This document shows, in pieces, positions 7,111 to 15,154 of a stretch of DNA of 64,000 nt (positions within the stretch are counted from its first letter, which is position 1; the number at the start of each line of letters is the position of its first letter). Origin of the DNA: Streptomyces sp. 3214.6 (GTDB lineage: Bacteria; Actinomycetota; Actinomycetes; Streptomycetales; Streptomycetaceae); NCBI RefSeq assembly GCF_900129855.1, contig NZ_LT670819.1, positions 5,518,001-5,582,000 on the forward strand, given 5' to 3'. The notes under the pieces are model-generated. The model was not told where the DNA came from, did not search any database, and saw only the letters and a list, made by a program, of their open reading frames with translations. The translations under genes were made by a program, and so were the position numbers.

Positions 7111-8580
7111 GTGAGTGCTTCCCGGCGTAGTGGGACCACCGACGAGCTGGGGCCGGACGAGCCCGAGCAGCCCGAGCGGTCGGGCGAGGACGGCCCGGAG
7201 ACCCCGGAGGGCGCGCACACCGGGGCCGGACCGGTCGGCCCGGACGGCGCCGACCTGCTCGCCGCGCTGCTCGACGGCATGGACGCGGCCCTGTGCGCCT
7301 TCGACGGCGACGGAGTGGTCACCCACTGGAACCGTGAGGCCGAGCGCATCCTCGGCTGGAGCGCGGCCGAGGCCGTCGGACGGCACGGCTTCGCCGGCTG
7401 GGCCGTGCGCGAGGCGGACGCCGAGGACATCGAGGGGCGGCTGATGGCCGCCATGCACGCGCCGGGCCGTCAGGTGCACGAGTTCGCGCTGCTGACGAAG
7501 GACGGCGGCAGGGTGCTCGTACGGACGCAGTCCGCCGCCGTGCACGGCCCGGACGGCAAGCCCGCCGGGCTCTACTGCGCCTTCAGCGAGGTGCATGCGC
7601 AGATCGACCTGGAACGTTCCATCGCGCTCAGCGAGGCCCTCTTCGACGACGCTTCCTGGGGGGTGGTCCTGGTCGACGCCGACCTGCGCCCCGCCGTCGT
7701 CAACGCGCACGCCGCCCGCGCGCTCGGCACGGGCCGTACGGCCGTGCTGGGCCGCCCGCTGGGGGAACTGCTCACCCGGGGCGCCGAGGAGCTGGAGAAC
7801 GCGCTGACGCACGTCCTCGCCGAGGGCGCCCCGCCCGCACCCGCCGAGCTGTGGGTCGGGGTGCGCACCCCGGACGGCGAGAAGCGGCGCTGCTGGCGCA
7901 GTGGCTTCCTGCGGCTGGCCTCGCCGCTCGCCGAGGAGCCGGTGCCGCTCGGGGTCGGCTGGCTCTTCCAGGACGTCACGGAGGCCAAGCAGGGCGAGCA
8001 GGAGGCCGCCATGCTGCGCTTCCGCGCCAACCAGCTGCACCGGGCGGCCCGCGCGGCGGCCGAGTGCGAGGACCCGGCCGAGGCCGCCACCGTCCACCTC
8101 GACTTCGCGCTCGCCGGGTTCGCCGACCACGCCCTGGTCGACCGGGTGATGGGCGAGGCGTCGGCCGATGCGGAGGGGGCGGGGCCGGCGCGGCTGATGC
8201 GGGCCGCGGCCACGCCGTCGGGCGGTCCGGGCCCCAGCGCGCTCACCGGACACGCGGGCCTGCCCGTCCGCTACGGCGACGGGCATCCGGCGCTGCAGTG
8301 CGTGGCGCGGGCCGGTTCCGTGCGGGCGGGCGTGGGCTCCGTCCCGGCGGACGAGGCCCGGGAGTGGGCACGGGCGCGTCAGTGGCCCGAGGACACGGTG
8401 TACGCGCTGTGCGCGGTGCTGCGCAGCCGCGGCCGCACCATGGGCGTCGTGACGTTCCTGCGCGGCGCCGGCCGCACCGCCTTCGAACGCTCCGACGCGA
8501 ACTACGCCGAGGACGTCGCCGTCCGCATAGCGACGGCCCTGGACCTGGCCGACCTGGCCGCCCCGGCCGACCGCGGCTGA
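7111..8580 (+). CDS. PAS domain-containing sensory protein with C-terminal GAF-like region
   Basis: The 489-residue cytoplasmic protein has a Glu/Gly/Pro-rich N-tail (1-45), then a PAS domain (about 50-160) with the hallmark GVVTHWNREAERILGWSA. A second PAS-like segment follows (about 170-290), opening with SIALSEALFDDASWGVVLVD and ending GVGWLFQDVTEAK. A C-terminal GAF-like region (about 300-480) contains GVVTFLRG and FERSDANYAEDVAVRIATAL. The family usually carries a PP2C phosphatase or kinase output domain, but none is present here, so this is a stand-alone sensor or has lost its effector. The start is GTG after a G-rich ribosome site. Confidence 0.8.
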   Translation: MSASRRSGTTDELGPDEPEQPERSGEDGPETPEGAHTGAGPVGPDGADLLAALLDGMDAALCAFDGDGVVTHWNREAERILGWSAAEAVGRHGFAGWAVREADAEDIEGRLMAAMHAPGRQVHEFALLTKDGGRVLVRTQSAAVHGPDGKPAGLYCAFSEVHAQIDLERSIALSEALFDDASWGVVLVDADLRPAVVNAHAARALGTGRTAVLGRPLGELLTRGAEELENALTHVLAEGAPPAPAELWVGVRTPDGEKRRCWRSGFLRLASPLAEEPVPLGVGWLFQDVTEAKQGEQEAAMLRFRANQLHRAARAAAECEDPAEAATVHLDFALAGFADHALVDRVMGEASADAEGAGPARLMRAAATPSGGPGPSALTGHAGLPVRYGDGHPALQCVARAGSVRAGVGSVPADEAREWARARQWPEDTVYALCAVLRSRGRTMGVVTFLRGAGRTAFERSDANYAEDVAVRIATALDLADLAAPADRG

Positions 8581-8603
8581 CACGCGCGCGTGCCGCGGCG
8601 CGT

Positions 8604-9359
8604 TCAGCGGCGGTAGAAGATCCGGTCCCGGTACTCCTCCATGATCCGTCCGTTCCAGTCGTGGCCGCCGTCGACGTTGCCGGAGCGCAGGAGCGGGGGC
8701 TCGATGCCGCGGTCGGCGAGGGCGCCGGCCGCGGTGGCCATGACGGCCTGGAGGAGGGCGGCGGTGACGACCGTGGAGGCGGGGGCGAACGGAGCGGGGA
8801 CCGCGTCGAGGGTGAGCTCGGCGTCGCCGACGGTGATCTTCGAGTCCAGGACGATGTCGCAGTGGTCCTTGAGGAACGTTCCGGAGCTGTGCCGGGACGT
8901 CGTCTGTGAGGCGTATGCCACCGAGGTCACGCCGATGACCTTCACGCCCAGGGTGCGGGCGTTCTGGGCCATCTCCACGGGCAGGGCGTTGCGGCCGGAG
9001 AGCGAGACGATGACGAGGGCGTCGCCCGCGCGCAGGGGCGAGGTGTCCAGGACGGCGCTCGCGAGGCCGTCGACGCACTCCAGGGCGGAGCCGAGGGTGG
9101 CGGGTGTGACGTCGACGCCGACGACGCCCGGCACCGCGAGCAGGTTCATCAGGGCGAGGCCGCCCGCGCGGTAGACGATGTCCTGGGCGGCGAGGGAGGA
9201 GTGGCCGGCGCCGAAGGCGAAGAGGCGGCCGCCGTCGGCCACGGTGTCGGCGAGGAGCGTTCCGGCGGCCTCGACGGCCTCGGCCTCCTCGTCGCGGGCC
9301 CGCTGCAGCAGCGTGATCGCGGCGTCGAAGAACTGGGCGGCGAGCTTGCGGTCGCTCAT
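8604..9359 (-). CDS. SIS domain-containing protein (UPF0309 family)
   Basis: The 251-residue protein is a single sugar-isomerase (SIS) domain, which binds phosphosugars. The fold motifs are LFAFGAGHSSLAAQDIVYRAGG near residue 46 and VIVSLSGRNALPVEMAQNA near residue 115, where SxSG contacts the sugar phosphate. The C-terminal DGGHDWNGR is typical of the UPF0309 group. No DNA-binding domain is fused, so it is an enzyme-like or sensor protein of unknown substrate. The start ATG has AAGGGG eight bases upstream. TTGACA lies at 9442-9437 on the same strand, although no convincing -10 box follows. It is divergent from dmdR1, the order I recall around SCO4393-SCO4394. Confidence 0.88.
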   Translation of the reverse strand: MSDRKLAAQFFDAAITLLQRARDEEAEAVEAAGTLLADTVADGGRLFAFGAGHSSLAAQDIVYRAGGLALMNLLAVPGVVGVDVTPATLGSALECVDGLASAVLDTSPLRAGDALVIVSLSGRNALPVEMAQNARTLGVKVIGVTSVAYASQTTSRHSSGTFLKDHCDIVLDSKITVGDAELTLDAVPAPFAPASTVVTAALLQAVMATAAGALADRGIEPPLLRSGNVDGGHDWNGRIMEEYRDRIFYRR

Positions 9360-9688
9360 CCGAGGGGCCCCTTTGCCGTGTCGGGTCCGGGTCCGTTCCC
9401 GGGTCGCGGATCACCGTGCGGTCTGGACCAGCGCCCTGTCAATACGACGGGGACGGTGATGGGGACGAGGGCGGAGAGGCGGCCGGGTACGGCGGGGAAG
9501 CGGAGTCGGCGACCGTCCTCGCTCCGTCGCCGCGCGCCGTGCCGCGCCCCGTGCCGCACCCTGATGTAACCGCCTCGTTTCAGCGGCGCGGCACGCTTGT
9601 CAGTGGTATCCGGCAGAATTGACTTCAGGGCCAGCGCACGCGCCGGAGAGCCGTCCAGCCTTCGGCAGAGCTAATCGAGGGGCTACGA
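9360..9688. other. Divergent intergenic region between SIS gene and dmdR1
   Basis: The 329 bp are GC-rich with no convincing ORF. I see TTGACA on the minus strand at 9442-9437. On the plus strand TTGTCA (9597-9602) and CAGAATTGACT follow, without a clean -35/-10 pair. I found no sequence resembling the TTAGGTTAGGCTCACCTAA iron box, so autoregulation by DmdR is not evident. Confidence 0.5.
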
Positions 9689-10381
9689 ATGTCCGGACTG
9701 ATCGACACCACGGAGATGTATCTCCGCACCATCCTCGAGCTCGAGGAGGAAGGTGTGGTCCCCATGCGCGCCCGGATCGCGGAGCGGCTCGACCAGAGCG
9801 GTCCGACGGTCAGCCAGACGGTCGCGAGGATGGAGCGCGACGGCCTGGTCTCCGTGGCCAGCGACCGGCACCTGGAGCTCACCGACGAGGGTCGCCGGCT
9901 GGCCACGCGCGTGATGCGCAAGCACCGGCTGGCCGAGTGTCTCCTCGTCGACGTGATCGGCCTGGAGTGGGAGCAGGTGCACGCGGAGGCGTGTCGCTGG
10001 GAGCACGTGATGAGCGAGGCCGTGGAGCGGCGTGTGCTGGAGCTGCTGCGGCACCCGACCGAGTCGCCGTACGGCAACCCGATCCCGGGTCTGGAGGAGC
10101 TGGGCGAGAAGGACGGCGCGGACCCGTTCCTGGACGAGGGCATGGTGTCGCTGGCGGACCTCGATCCGGGCGCCGACGGCAAGACGGTCGTGGTGCGCCG
10201 TATCGGCGAGCCGATCCAGACGGACGCGCAGCTGATGTACACGCTGCGCCGCGCGGGCGTGCAGCCCGGCTCGGTGGTGAGTGTGACGGAGTCGGCGGGC
10301 GGTGTGCTGGTCGGCAGCGGCGGCGAGGCGGCCGAGCTGCAGTCGGACGTGGCGTCCCACGTGTTCGTGGCGAAGCGCTGA
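9689..10381 (+). CDS. dmdR1: DmdR1, DtxR/IdeR-type iron-dependent transcriptional repressor
   Basis: The 230-residue protein represses siderophore and iron uptake genes when loaded with Fe(II). The three parts of IdeR are present: winged helix (1-73, recognition helix QSGPTVSQTVARMERDG), dimerisation/metal domain (74-140) and an SH3-like C-terminal domain (145-230). The metal ligands align by number with DtxR: M10, H79, H98, C102, E105 and H106 are all present. The start ATG has GAGGGG upstream. Gene order and sequence match what I recall of S. coelicolor SCO4394. There the opposite strand of the gene was reported to encode Adm, and long antisense frames are open here too. A strong terminator lies 170 bp downstream. 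Confidence 0.95.
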   Translation: MSGLIDTTEMYLRTILELEEEGVVPMRARIAERLDQSGPTVSQTVARMERDGLVSVASDRHLELTDEGRRLATRVMRKHRLAECLLVDVIGLEWEQVHAEACRWEHVMSEAVERRVLELLRHPTESPYGNPIPGLEELGEKDGADPFLDEGMVSLADLDPGADGKTVVVRRIGEPIQTDAQLMYTLRRAGVQPGSVVSVTESAGGVLVGSGGEAAELQSDVASHVFVAKR

Positions 10382-10551
10382 GCATTGTTCAACTCATGGG
10401 GTGCGTGGGGCAGTTGTGGCGTCCTGTCGATCTCGTCGAATCGCAGATTCCCTGTGTCGAATGGCAGCGCGCACGCGCTTCCCGTGCCACGCTGTCGCGT
10501 GAGGCATATGACCTGAGGGGGGCGGGGATGGTCTGCCGCAGACGAGCGGAG

Positions 10552-10594
10552 GGCCCCGGTGCCGTGTGGCACCGGGGCCTGTCCTCCCCTTTTT
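10552..10594 (+). terminator. Rho-independent terminator downstream of dmdR1
   Basis: A perfect 12-bp stem, GGCCCCGGTGCC (10552-10563) and GGCACCGGGGCC (10568-10579), closes a GTGT tetraloop. It is followed within ten bases by a TTTTT run (10590-10594). It sits 170 bp after the dmdR1 stop. Confidence 0.8.
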
Positions 10595-10630
10595 CGACCT
10601 GGAGCCCCGAGCTCTCAAGGTCGTTCCCCT

Positions 10631-10655
10631 CGGACCGGTTTCCCCGACCGGTCCG
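10631..10655. other. 9-bp perfect hairpin
   Basis: CGGACCGGT (10631-10639) pairs with ACCGGTCCG (10647-10655) around a 7-base loop. No T-run follows on the plus strand. It may back up the preceding terminator or act in the leader of the hydrolase gene. Confidence 0.45.
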
Positions 10656-10818
10656 CCTCCCGCTGAAGGTCTCCCCTCGGCGGCGGCGATCATTCCTTGA
10701 ACCAGGTCACTCGATCGAGGGGTGTTGCTTGCGGAGAGTGCCTATCTCGAAAGGGCATTCGATAGCCTGCGTGTGATCCGAAGTCTGACGACAGCACAAC
10801 GGTACGAGGGCCAGGGGG

Positions 10819-11748
10819 GTGCCAGGAACTGTGGCGCGACGCATCGACGTGACCGGGGCGGGGGGCGTACGCCTGGCGGCCTGGGAGTTCGGGGACCCGC
10901 CCAAGGTGATCCCGGCACAGTCCGCGGGAGCCCCGAGCGCCGCGGAAGCCGAAGCGGAAGCAGAAGAGGACGGTTCCTCGGGCGTCCTGTTACTGCACGG
11001 CCTGATGGGCCGGGCCTCGCACTGGGCGTCCACCGCCCGCTGGCTCTCCGAGCGGCACCGCGCGGTCGCCCTCGACCAGCGCGGCCACGGCCAGAGCGAG
11101 AAGCCGCCGGAGGCCGCCTTCACCCGCGAGGCCTACGTCGAGGACGCGGAGGCCGCCCTGGAGCAGCTGGGCCTCGCTCCGGCCGTCCTCATCGGCCACG
11201 CCATGGGCGCGCTGACGGCCTGGCAGCTCGCCGCCAAGCGTCCGGACCTGGTGCGCGGCCTGATCGTCTGCGACATGCGGGCCTCCGCGCTCGGCGCGGC
11301 CTCGCAGCGCGAGTGGGGCGACTGGTTCAAGTCCTGGCCGGTCCCCTTCGCCACCCTCGCCGACGTCCGCAAGTGGTTCGGCGAGGACGACCCCTGGGTG
11401 GAGCGCCCGAACCCCTCCCGGGGCGAGTTCTACGCCGAGGTCATGCACGAGTCGCCCGACGGCTGGCGGCCCGTCTTCGAGCCCGACCAGATGCTGAAGT
11501 CCCGCGAGACCTGGGTCTACGACGCGCACTGGGAGGAGCTCACCCAGGTGCAGTGCCCGGCGCTGGTCGTGCGGGGCCTCGACGGTGAGCTCGGGCGGGC
11601 CGAGGCCCAGGAGATGGTGCGGGTGCTGCCCCGCGGCGAGTACGCGGAGGTCTCCGACGCGGGGCACCTCGTGTACTACGACCAGCCGGAGGCCTGGCGC
11701 TCGGCGATCGAGCCGTTCCTCGACGCCGTACTCACGCCCCCTTGCTGA
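10819..11748 (+). CDS. Alpha/beta hydrolase-fold protein with Ser-to-Ala nucleophile position
   Basis: The 309-residue protein has a clear alpha/beta hydrolase fold. The oxyanion strand ends VLLLHGLMGRASHW, then come ALDQRGHGQSEKP and the nucleophile elbow at 124-131. The elbow reads LIGHAMGA, so the catalytic serine of G-x-S-x-G is alanine (A128). The C-terminal triad histidine is kept in VSDAGHLVYYDQP. Serine esterase activity is therefore unlikely unless another residue substitutes. It could be a non-catalytic or binding protein, or use other chemistry. An Ala/Glu-rich insert lies at 34-52. GTG 10831 is an alternative start. It is convergent with the ABC genes. Confidence 0.82.
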   Translation: MPGTVARRIDVTGAGGVRLAAWEFGDPPKVIPAQSAGAPSAAEAEAEAEEDGSSGVLLLHGLMGRASHWASTARWLSERHRAVALDQRGHGQSEKPPEAAFTREAYVEDAEAALEQLGLAPAVLIGHAMGALTAWQLAAKRPDLVRGLIVCDMRASALGAASQREWGDWFKSWPVPFATLADVRKWFGEDDPWVERPNPSRGEFYAEVMHESPDGWRPVFEPDQMLKSRETWVYDAHWEELTQVQCPALVVRGLDGELGRAEAQEMVRVLPRGEYAEVSDAGHLVYYDQPEAWRSAIEPFLDAVLTPPC

Positions 11749-13342
11749 CCGCCGTCAGGATCTCCGGCAGCCGTTCCGCCGCCCTCGGCGCCGCCAGCCG
11801 TAGTCCCAGCACGGTGACGCCCACGCCGTACACCGCGCCTCCCGGCAGCAGCAGCCAGGTCCAGGCGTCCGCGCCCGCGCTGACGTTCAGCCAGATCGTC
11901 AGCGCGATGACGGGCGCACACAGCAGGGCCGCCGCGACCATGCCGCCGAAGATCGCGATCCAGGCGAGTCCGGCCTGGCCCGGAGCGACGTTCTTGTGCC
12001 CCTCCTGCGGGATCGAGTAGGGAAAGCGCGCCGAGGTCCAGGCGCCCGTCGCCAGCATCGCGCCGAGCAGCGCGAACGACAGCCCCAGCGCCTCGGGCAG
12101 CTTCGGCCAGTCGCCGAGCAGCGCCGTCGTCAGCACGGTCACCAGCGTCGCGTACGGCAGGGTGATCACCAGCAGGGCCAGCGCCCGCGCCCGCAGCTCC
12201 TCGTAGGCGTCCCGGGACGAGGAAATGGTCAGCGCGACCATCCAGAACGCGGACGTGTCCTGCCCGAACTGGTTGTACATCTGAATGCCGAGCATCCCGG
12301 CGGCGAAGCAGGCGAAGTAGATCGAGCCGGTGCCCTGCACCGCGTTGAAGACGGGCACGATCAGCCCGATGGCCAGCGAGGTCACCCAGGCCGCCTTGGT
12401 CTTCGGGTCGCGCCAGATGTAGCGCAGGCTGCGTTCCATCACCGGTCCGGTACGCCCGCCGGGCAGCAGCCGCGCCGGCCCCGTCGGCTCCGTCAGCCCC
12501 GTCGCGCTTCGTCGTTTCCGCGCGGTCGGCTCGGCGGCCTGGAGAGTGGAGCCGTCGGGCGAGGTCATCAGCCGCGTCAGAGTCCGCGCCCACACCCCCA
12601 CCAGCAGCACCAACGCGGCCGCGCTGACGGCCATCTGCGCGACGGCGACCCCGTACGCCCCCTCGCTCACCGAGTCCACCGCGCCGACCGCGGAGGCGGG
12701 CGGCAGCCATCGCAGCACGTCCGCCACCGGGTCGAGCTGCCCCAGCCCGGACGTCCCGAGCCGCTGCGCCCCGAAGTTGACGACCTGCGCCCCCACCGCG
12801 ATCACCAGCCCGCTCAGTACCGCCAGATCGCGGCCCTTGCGGCTGGACAGCACTCGGATGTTGGCGGCGGCCACGGCCCGCGCGAGCGCCACGCACACCA
12901 GCAGCCCGAGCACGACGGCGAGGACGCCCACCGTCCAGGCCGCCGCCCCGTGCGCCACGGCCACCACCGACCCCACCAGCATCAGCAGCGTGAACAGTGG
13001 CCCGATGCCCACCAGCGAGGCCGCCAGCAGCGCCCGCACCAGCGGCCGGGGCCGCAGCGGCAGCATCACCAGCCGGGTCGGGTCCAGGGTTTCGTCGCCG
13101 CTGGGGAAGAACAGCGGCATCACCGCCCACCCCAGCCCCAGCACCGCCCCCAGCAGCACCACCAGCGAGACGGCGTGGTCGTGCCCGCGCAACGCGATCA
13201 ACCCGATCAGCTGCAACGCGGCGAACAGCAGAGTGACGACGGCGGAGGCGACGTAGGCGGCCCGCCGCCCGCCCGACTGCCGCAACCCGTTACGCAGCAG
13301 CGACAGCTTCAGCCGGACGAGGGTGTCGGTCACGCCGCTCAT
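11732..13342 (-). CDS. ABC transporter permease (ABC-2-like exporter)
   Basis: The 536-residue integral membrane protein has many hydrophobic segments in two halves (about residues 30-240 and 310-525). They are separated by a charged cytoplasmic linker (TARKRRSATG...). It contains no nucleotide-binding motifs. Its ATG overlaps the stop of the upstream ATP-binding subunit gene (ATGA), so the two are translationally coupled and form one transporter. The substrate is unknown; ABC pairs of this type usually export lipids, peptides or drugs. The 3' end overlaps the convergent hydrolase gene by 17 bp. Confidence 0.87.
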   Translation of the reverse strand: MSGVTDTLVRLKLSLLRNGLRQSGGRRAAYVASAVVTLLFAALQLIGLIALRGHDHAVSLVVLLGAVLGLGWAVMPLFFPSGDETLDPTRLVMLPLRPRPLVRALLAASLVGIGPLFTLLMLVGSVVAVAHGAAAWTVGVLAVVLGLLVCVALARAVAAANIRVLSSRKGRDLAVLSGLVIAVGAQVVNFGAQRLGTSGLGQLDPVADVLRWLPPASAVGAVDSVSEGAYGVAVAQMAVSAAALVLLVGVWARTLTRLMTSPDGSTLQAAEPTARKRRSATGLTEPTGPARLLPGGRTGPVMERSLRYIWRDPKTKAAWVTSLAIGLIVPVFNAVQGTGSIYFACFAAGMLGIQMYNQFGQDTSAFWMVALTISSSRDAYEELRARALALLVITLPYATLVTVLTTALLGDWPKLPEALGLSFALLGAMLATGAWTSARFPYSIPQEGHKNVAPGQAGLAWIAIFGGMVAAALLCAPVIALTIWLNVSAGADAWTWLLLPGGAVYGVGVTVLGLRLAAPRAAERLPEILTAVSKGA

Positions 13343-14109
13343 CGGGCGGCCCCGCCGCCCAGCCAGTCGAGGTCGGAGCCCGTGTCCCGACCGTGCGCCC
13401 CGACCAGTTCGAGGAACGCCTGCTGCAAGGAGGGGGACGACCCCCGCACCTCCGCCAGCGTCCCGTGCGCCCGGATCCGTCCCGCCGCCATCACCGCGAC
13501 CCAGTCGCACAGCGACTCGACGAGCTCCATCACATGGGACGAGAAGACGACCGTCGCCCCGGACGCCGTGTACCGCTTGAGCACCCCTCGGATGATCTGC
13601 GCGGACACCGGATCGACGCCCTCGAACGGCTCGTCGAGGAAGAGGACTTCGGGATTGTGGAGCAGCGCGGCCGCGAGCCCGATCTTCTTCCGCATGCCGG
13701 TCGAGTAGTCGACGACGAGCTTGTGCTGGGCGCCGGCCAGGTCGAGCACGTCGAGCAGCTGCGTGGCCCGCTTGTCGACCTCGGCGCCGGGCAGCCCCCG
13801 CAACCGCCCGCTGTATCCGAGCAGTTCACGCCCCGACAGCCGCTCGAACAGCCGTAGCCCCTCCGGCAGCACCCCGATCCGCGCCTTCACCGCCACGGGA
13901 TCCCGCCACACGTCGTGCCCGACGACCTCGACGGACCCCTGATCGGGCCGCAGCAACCCGGTCACCATCGACAGCGTGGTCGTCTTCCCGGCCCCGTTGG
14001 GCCCGACCAGCCCGATGAACTTCCCTGCGGGCAGATCGAGATCGATTCCGGCGACAGCGACCTGCTGACCGAACCGCTTCCAGAGCCCACGCACGCGTAC
14101 GGACGTCAT
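13339..14109 (-). CDS. ABC transporter ATP-binding protein
   Basis: The 256-residue nucleotide-binding subunit shows Walker A GPNGAGKTT (residues 36-44), Q-loop region, an ABC signature variant YSTGMRKKIG, Walker B VLFLDEPFEGVD and the switch histidine in VVFSSHVMELVE. It powers transport by the permease encoded immediately downstream, whose start overlaps its stop. No other gene lies in the operon; a 117-bp gap separates it from the next gene on the same strand. Confidence 0.93.
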   Translation of the reverse strand: MTSVRVRGLWKRFGQQVAVAGIDLDLPAGKFIGLVGPNGAGKTTTLSMVTGLLRPDQGSVEVVGHDVWRDPVAVKARIGVLPEGLRLFERLSGRELLGYSGRLRGLPGAEVDKRATQLLDVLDLAGAQHKLVVDYSTGMRKKIGLAAALLHNPEVLFLDEPFEGVDPVSAQIIRGVLKRYTASGATVVFSSHVMELVESLCDWVAVMAAGRIRAHGTLAEVRGSSPSLQQAFLELVGAHGRDTGSDLDWLGGGAAR

Positions 14110-14226
14110 ACAGGGAACCCTACGGCGCGCCGTTGACCATGTGTCGTCAACGATCCGCCGCTGAGGACGTGTTGGCGCCGTTGGCGCTGTTGACGTCGTT
14201 GATGATGCGGCGTTGAAGATCCGGCG

Positions 14227-14880
14227 TCAGCGATCCCTGCCGCACGCGTAGGCCAACGGCGAGATCAGTTCCTCCGCGTCCGGCAACCACCGATTTGCGG
14301 CGGTCGGCCGGCAGGCCCACTGCACAGCCCCCCGCGACCCGAACCGGGTGGGCGGCGCGGCGACGAACGTCCCCTCGCCCAACGTCACCAGATCCAGGGC
14401 CCCCAGCGACCAGCCCAGCTTGCGCACCAGGTCCGGCACCTTCGCCGACGCCCCCGGCAGCACGAAGAACTGCATCCGCCGGTCCGGCGTCAACGTGACA
14501 GGACCGAGCGTCAACTCCATCCGCTCCATGCGGGCCAACGCGAGGAACCCGGCCGTCTCCGGAACGGAGATCGCATCGAACGTACGCCCCGTGGGCAGCA
14601 GGATCGAGGCGGTCGGCTGCTTCTGCCACATCCGGCGCGCCACCGTCGCACTGCCGGTGGCCTGCGTCTCCCAGTCGGGGCGCGCAGGGTGCGCACCCGG
14701 CGCGTCGCACGCCGCTTCCCCGCAGGAGCAGCGCTGCACCCCGTCGACGGGTTCCAGCCAGGTGCCGGGGAAGACGTCCCAATGACGTTCCTCGGCATAG
14801 CGAACAGCGGTCTCGAGCAGCGATTCCCCGCGCTGCTTCGGGATTTGAGTGGCTTCGGCGCCCGCGATGGTCTCTTCCAC
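14227..14880 (-). CDS. Bifunctional DNA primase/polymerase (prim-pol) N-terminal domain protein
   Basis: The protein (217 residues from GTG 14880) corresponds to the small Streptomyces proteins annotated with a prim-pol N-terminal domain. The C..C motif RCSCGEAACDAPGAHP near residues 48-63 is characteristic: primpol N-domains bind metal and often carry a GxHP element, seen here as PGAHPARPDW. No helicase or full polymerase domain follows. It is chromosomal and not surrounded by phage or plasmid genes, so it is probably a domesticated member of unknown role. GTG 14904 is an alternative start. No ribosome site is clear for either, so the mRNA may be leaderless. Confidence 0.8.
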   Translation of the reverse strand: MEETIAGAEATQIPKQRGESLLETAVRYAEERHWDVFPGTWLEPVDGVQRCSCGEAACDAPGAHPARPDWETQATGSATVARRMWQKQPTASILLPTGRTFDAISVPETAGFLALARMERMELTLGPVTLTPDRRMQFFVLPGASAKVPDLVRKLGWSLGALDLVTLGEGTFVAAPPTRFGSRGAVQWACRPTAANRWLPDAEELISPLAYACGRDR

Positions 14881-15154
14881 GATGAGCACAACTCTAGCGG
14901 TCACCAGGGGTTACGCCCGCCCGTTTGCGCGGGGGAGGAGCATCGATTCCCCGTCCGGGGCGCATGGGTGCATGTGCGGGGGCGCGCGGCAGGAACGGGC
15001 GCGGGAGCGGGTAGTCACGGTAGGGGCGGGCTTCCGTCGGTAACCCGGAAATACTCGGCAATCCTCGCATGCCTCGCATTTTCACCATGTCCGTGGGGCA
15101 TTGATCTTCTCGGCCGGAACTTTTCGGTACGGAACTCCACAGGGGGTAGTGCCA

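Larger units (their letters stand above)
10382..10818. other. Intergenic region with hairpins between dmdR1 and hydrolase gene
   Basis: These 437 bp hold no convincing gene. They contain the terminator at 10552-10594, a second hairpin at 10631-10655, and a less GC-rich stretch (10700-10800). That stretch has the palindrome CTCGATCGAG and the dyad TATCTCGAA-N5-TTCGATA, which probably belong to the hydrolase promoter. The interval 10382-10550 upstream of the terminator could be a long 3' UTR or a small RNA. Confidence 0.5.

Noticed and set aside
7045..9414. 789-codon minus-strand frame opposite the PAS protein and SIS gene
   Set aside because: Its composition is Arg/Gly/His-rich without any family motif; both real genes lie beneath it.
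9360..9688. Iron box (DmdR operator) upstream of dmdR1
   Set aside because: No 19-bp sequence close to TTAGGTTAGGCTCACCTAA was found on either strand.
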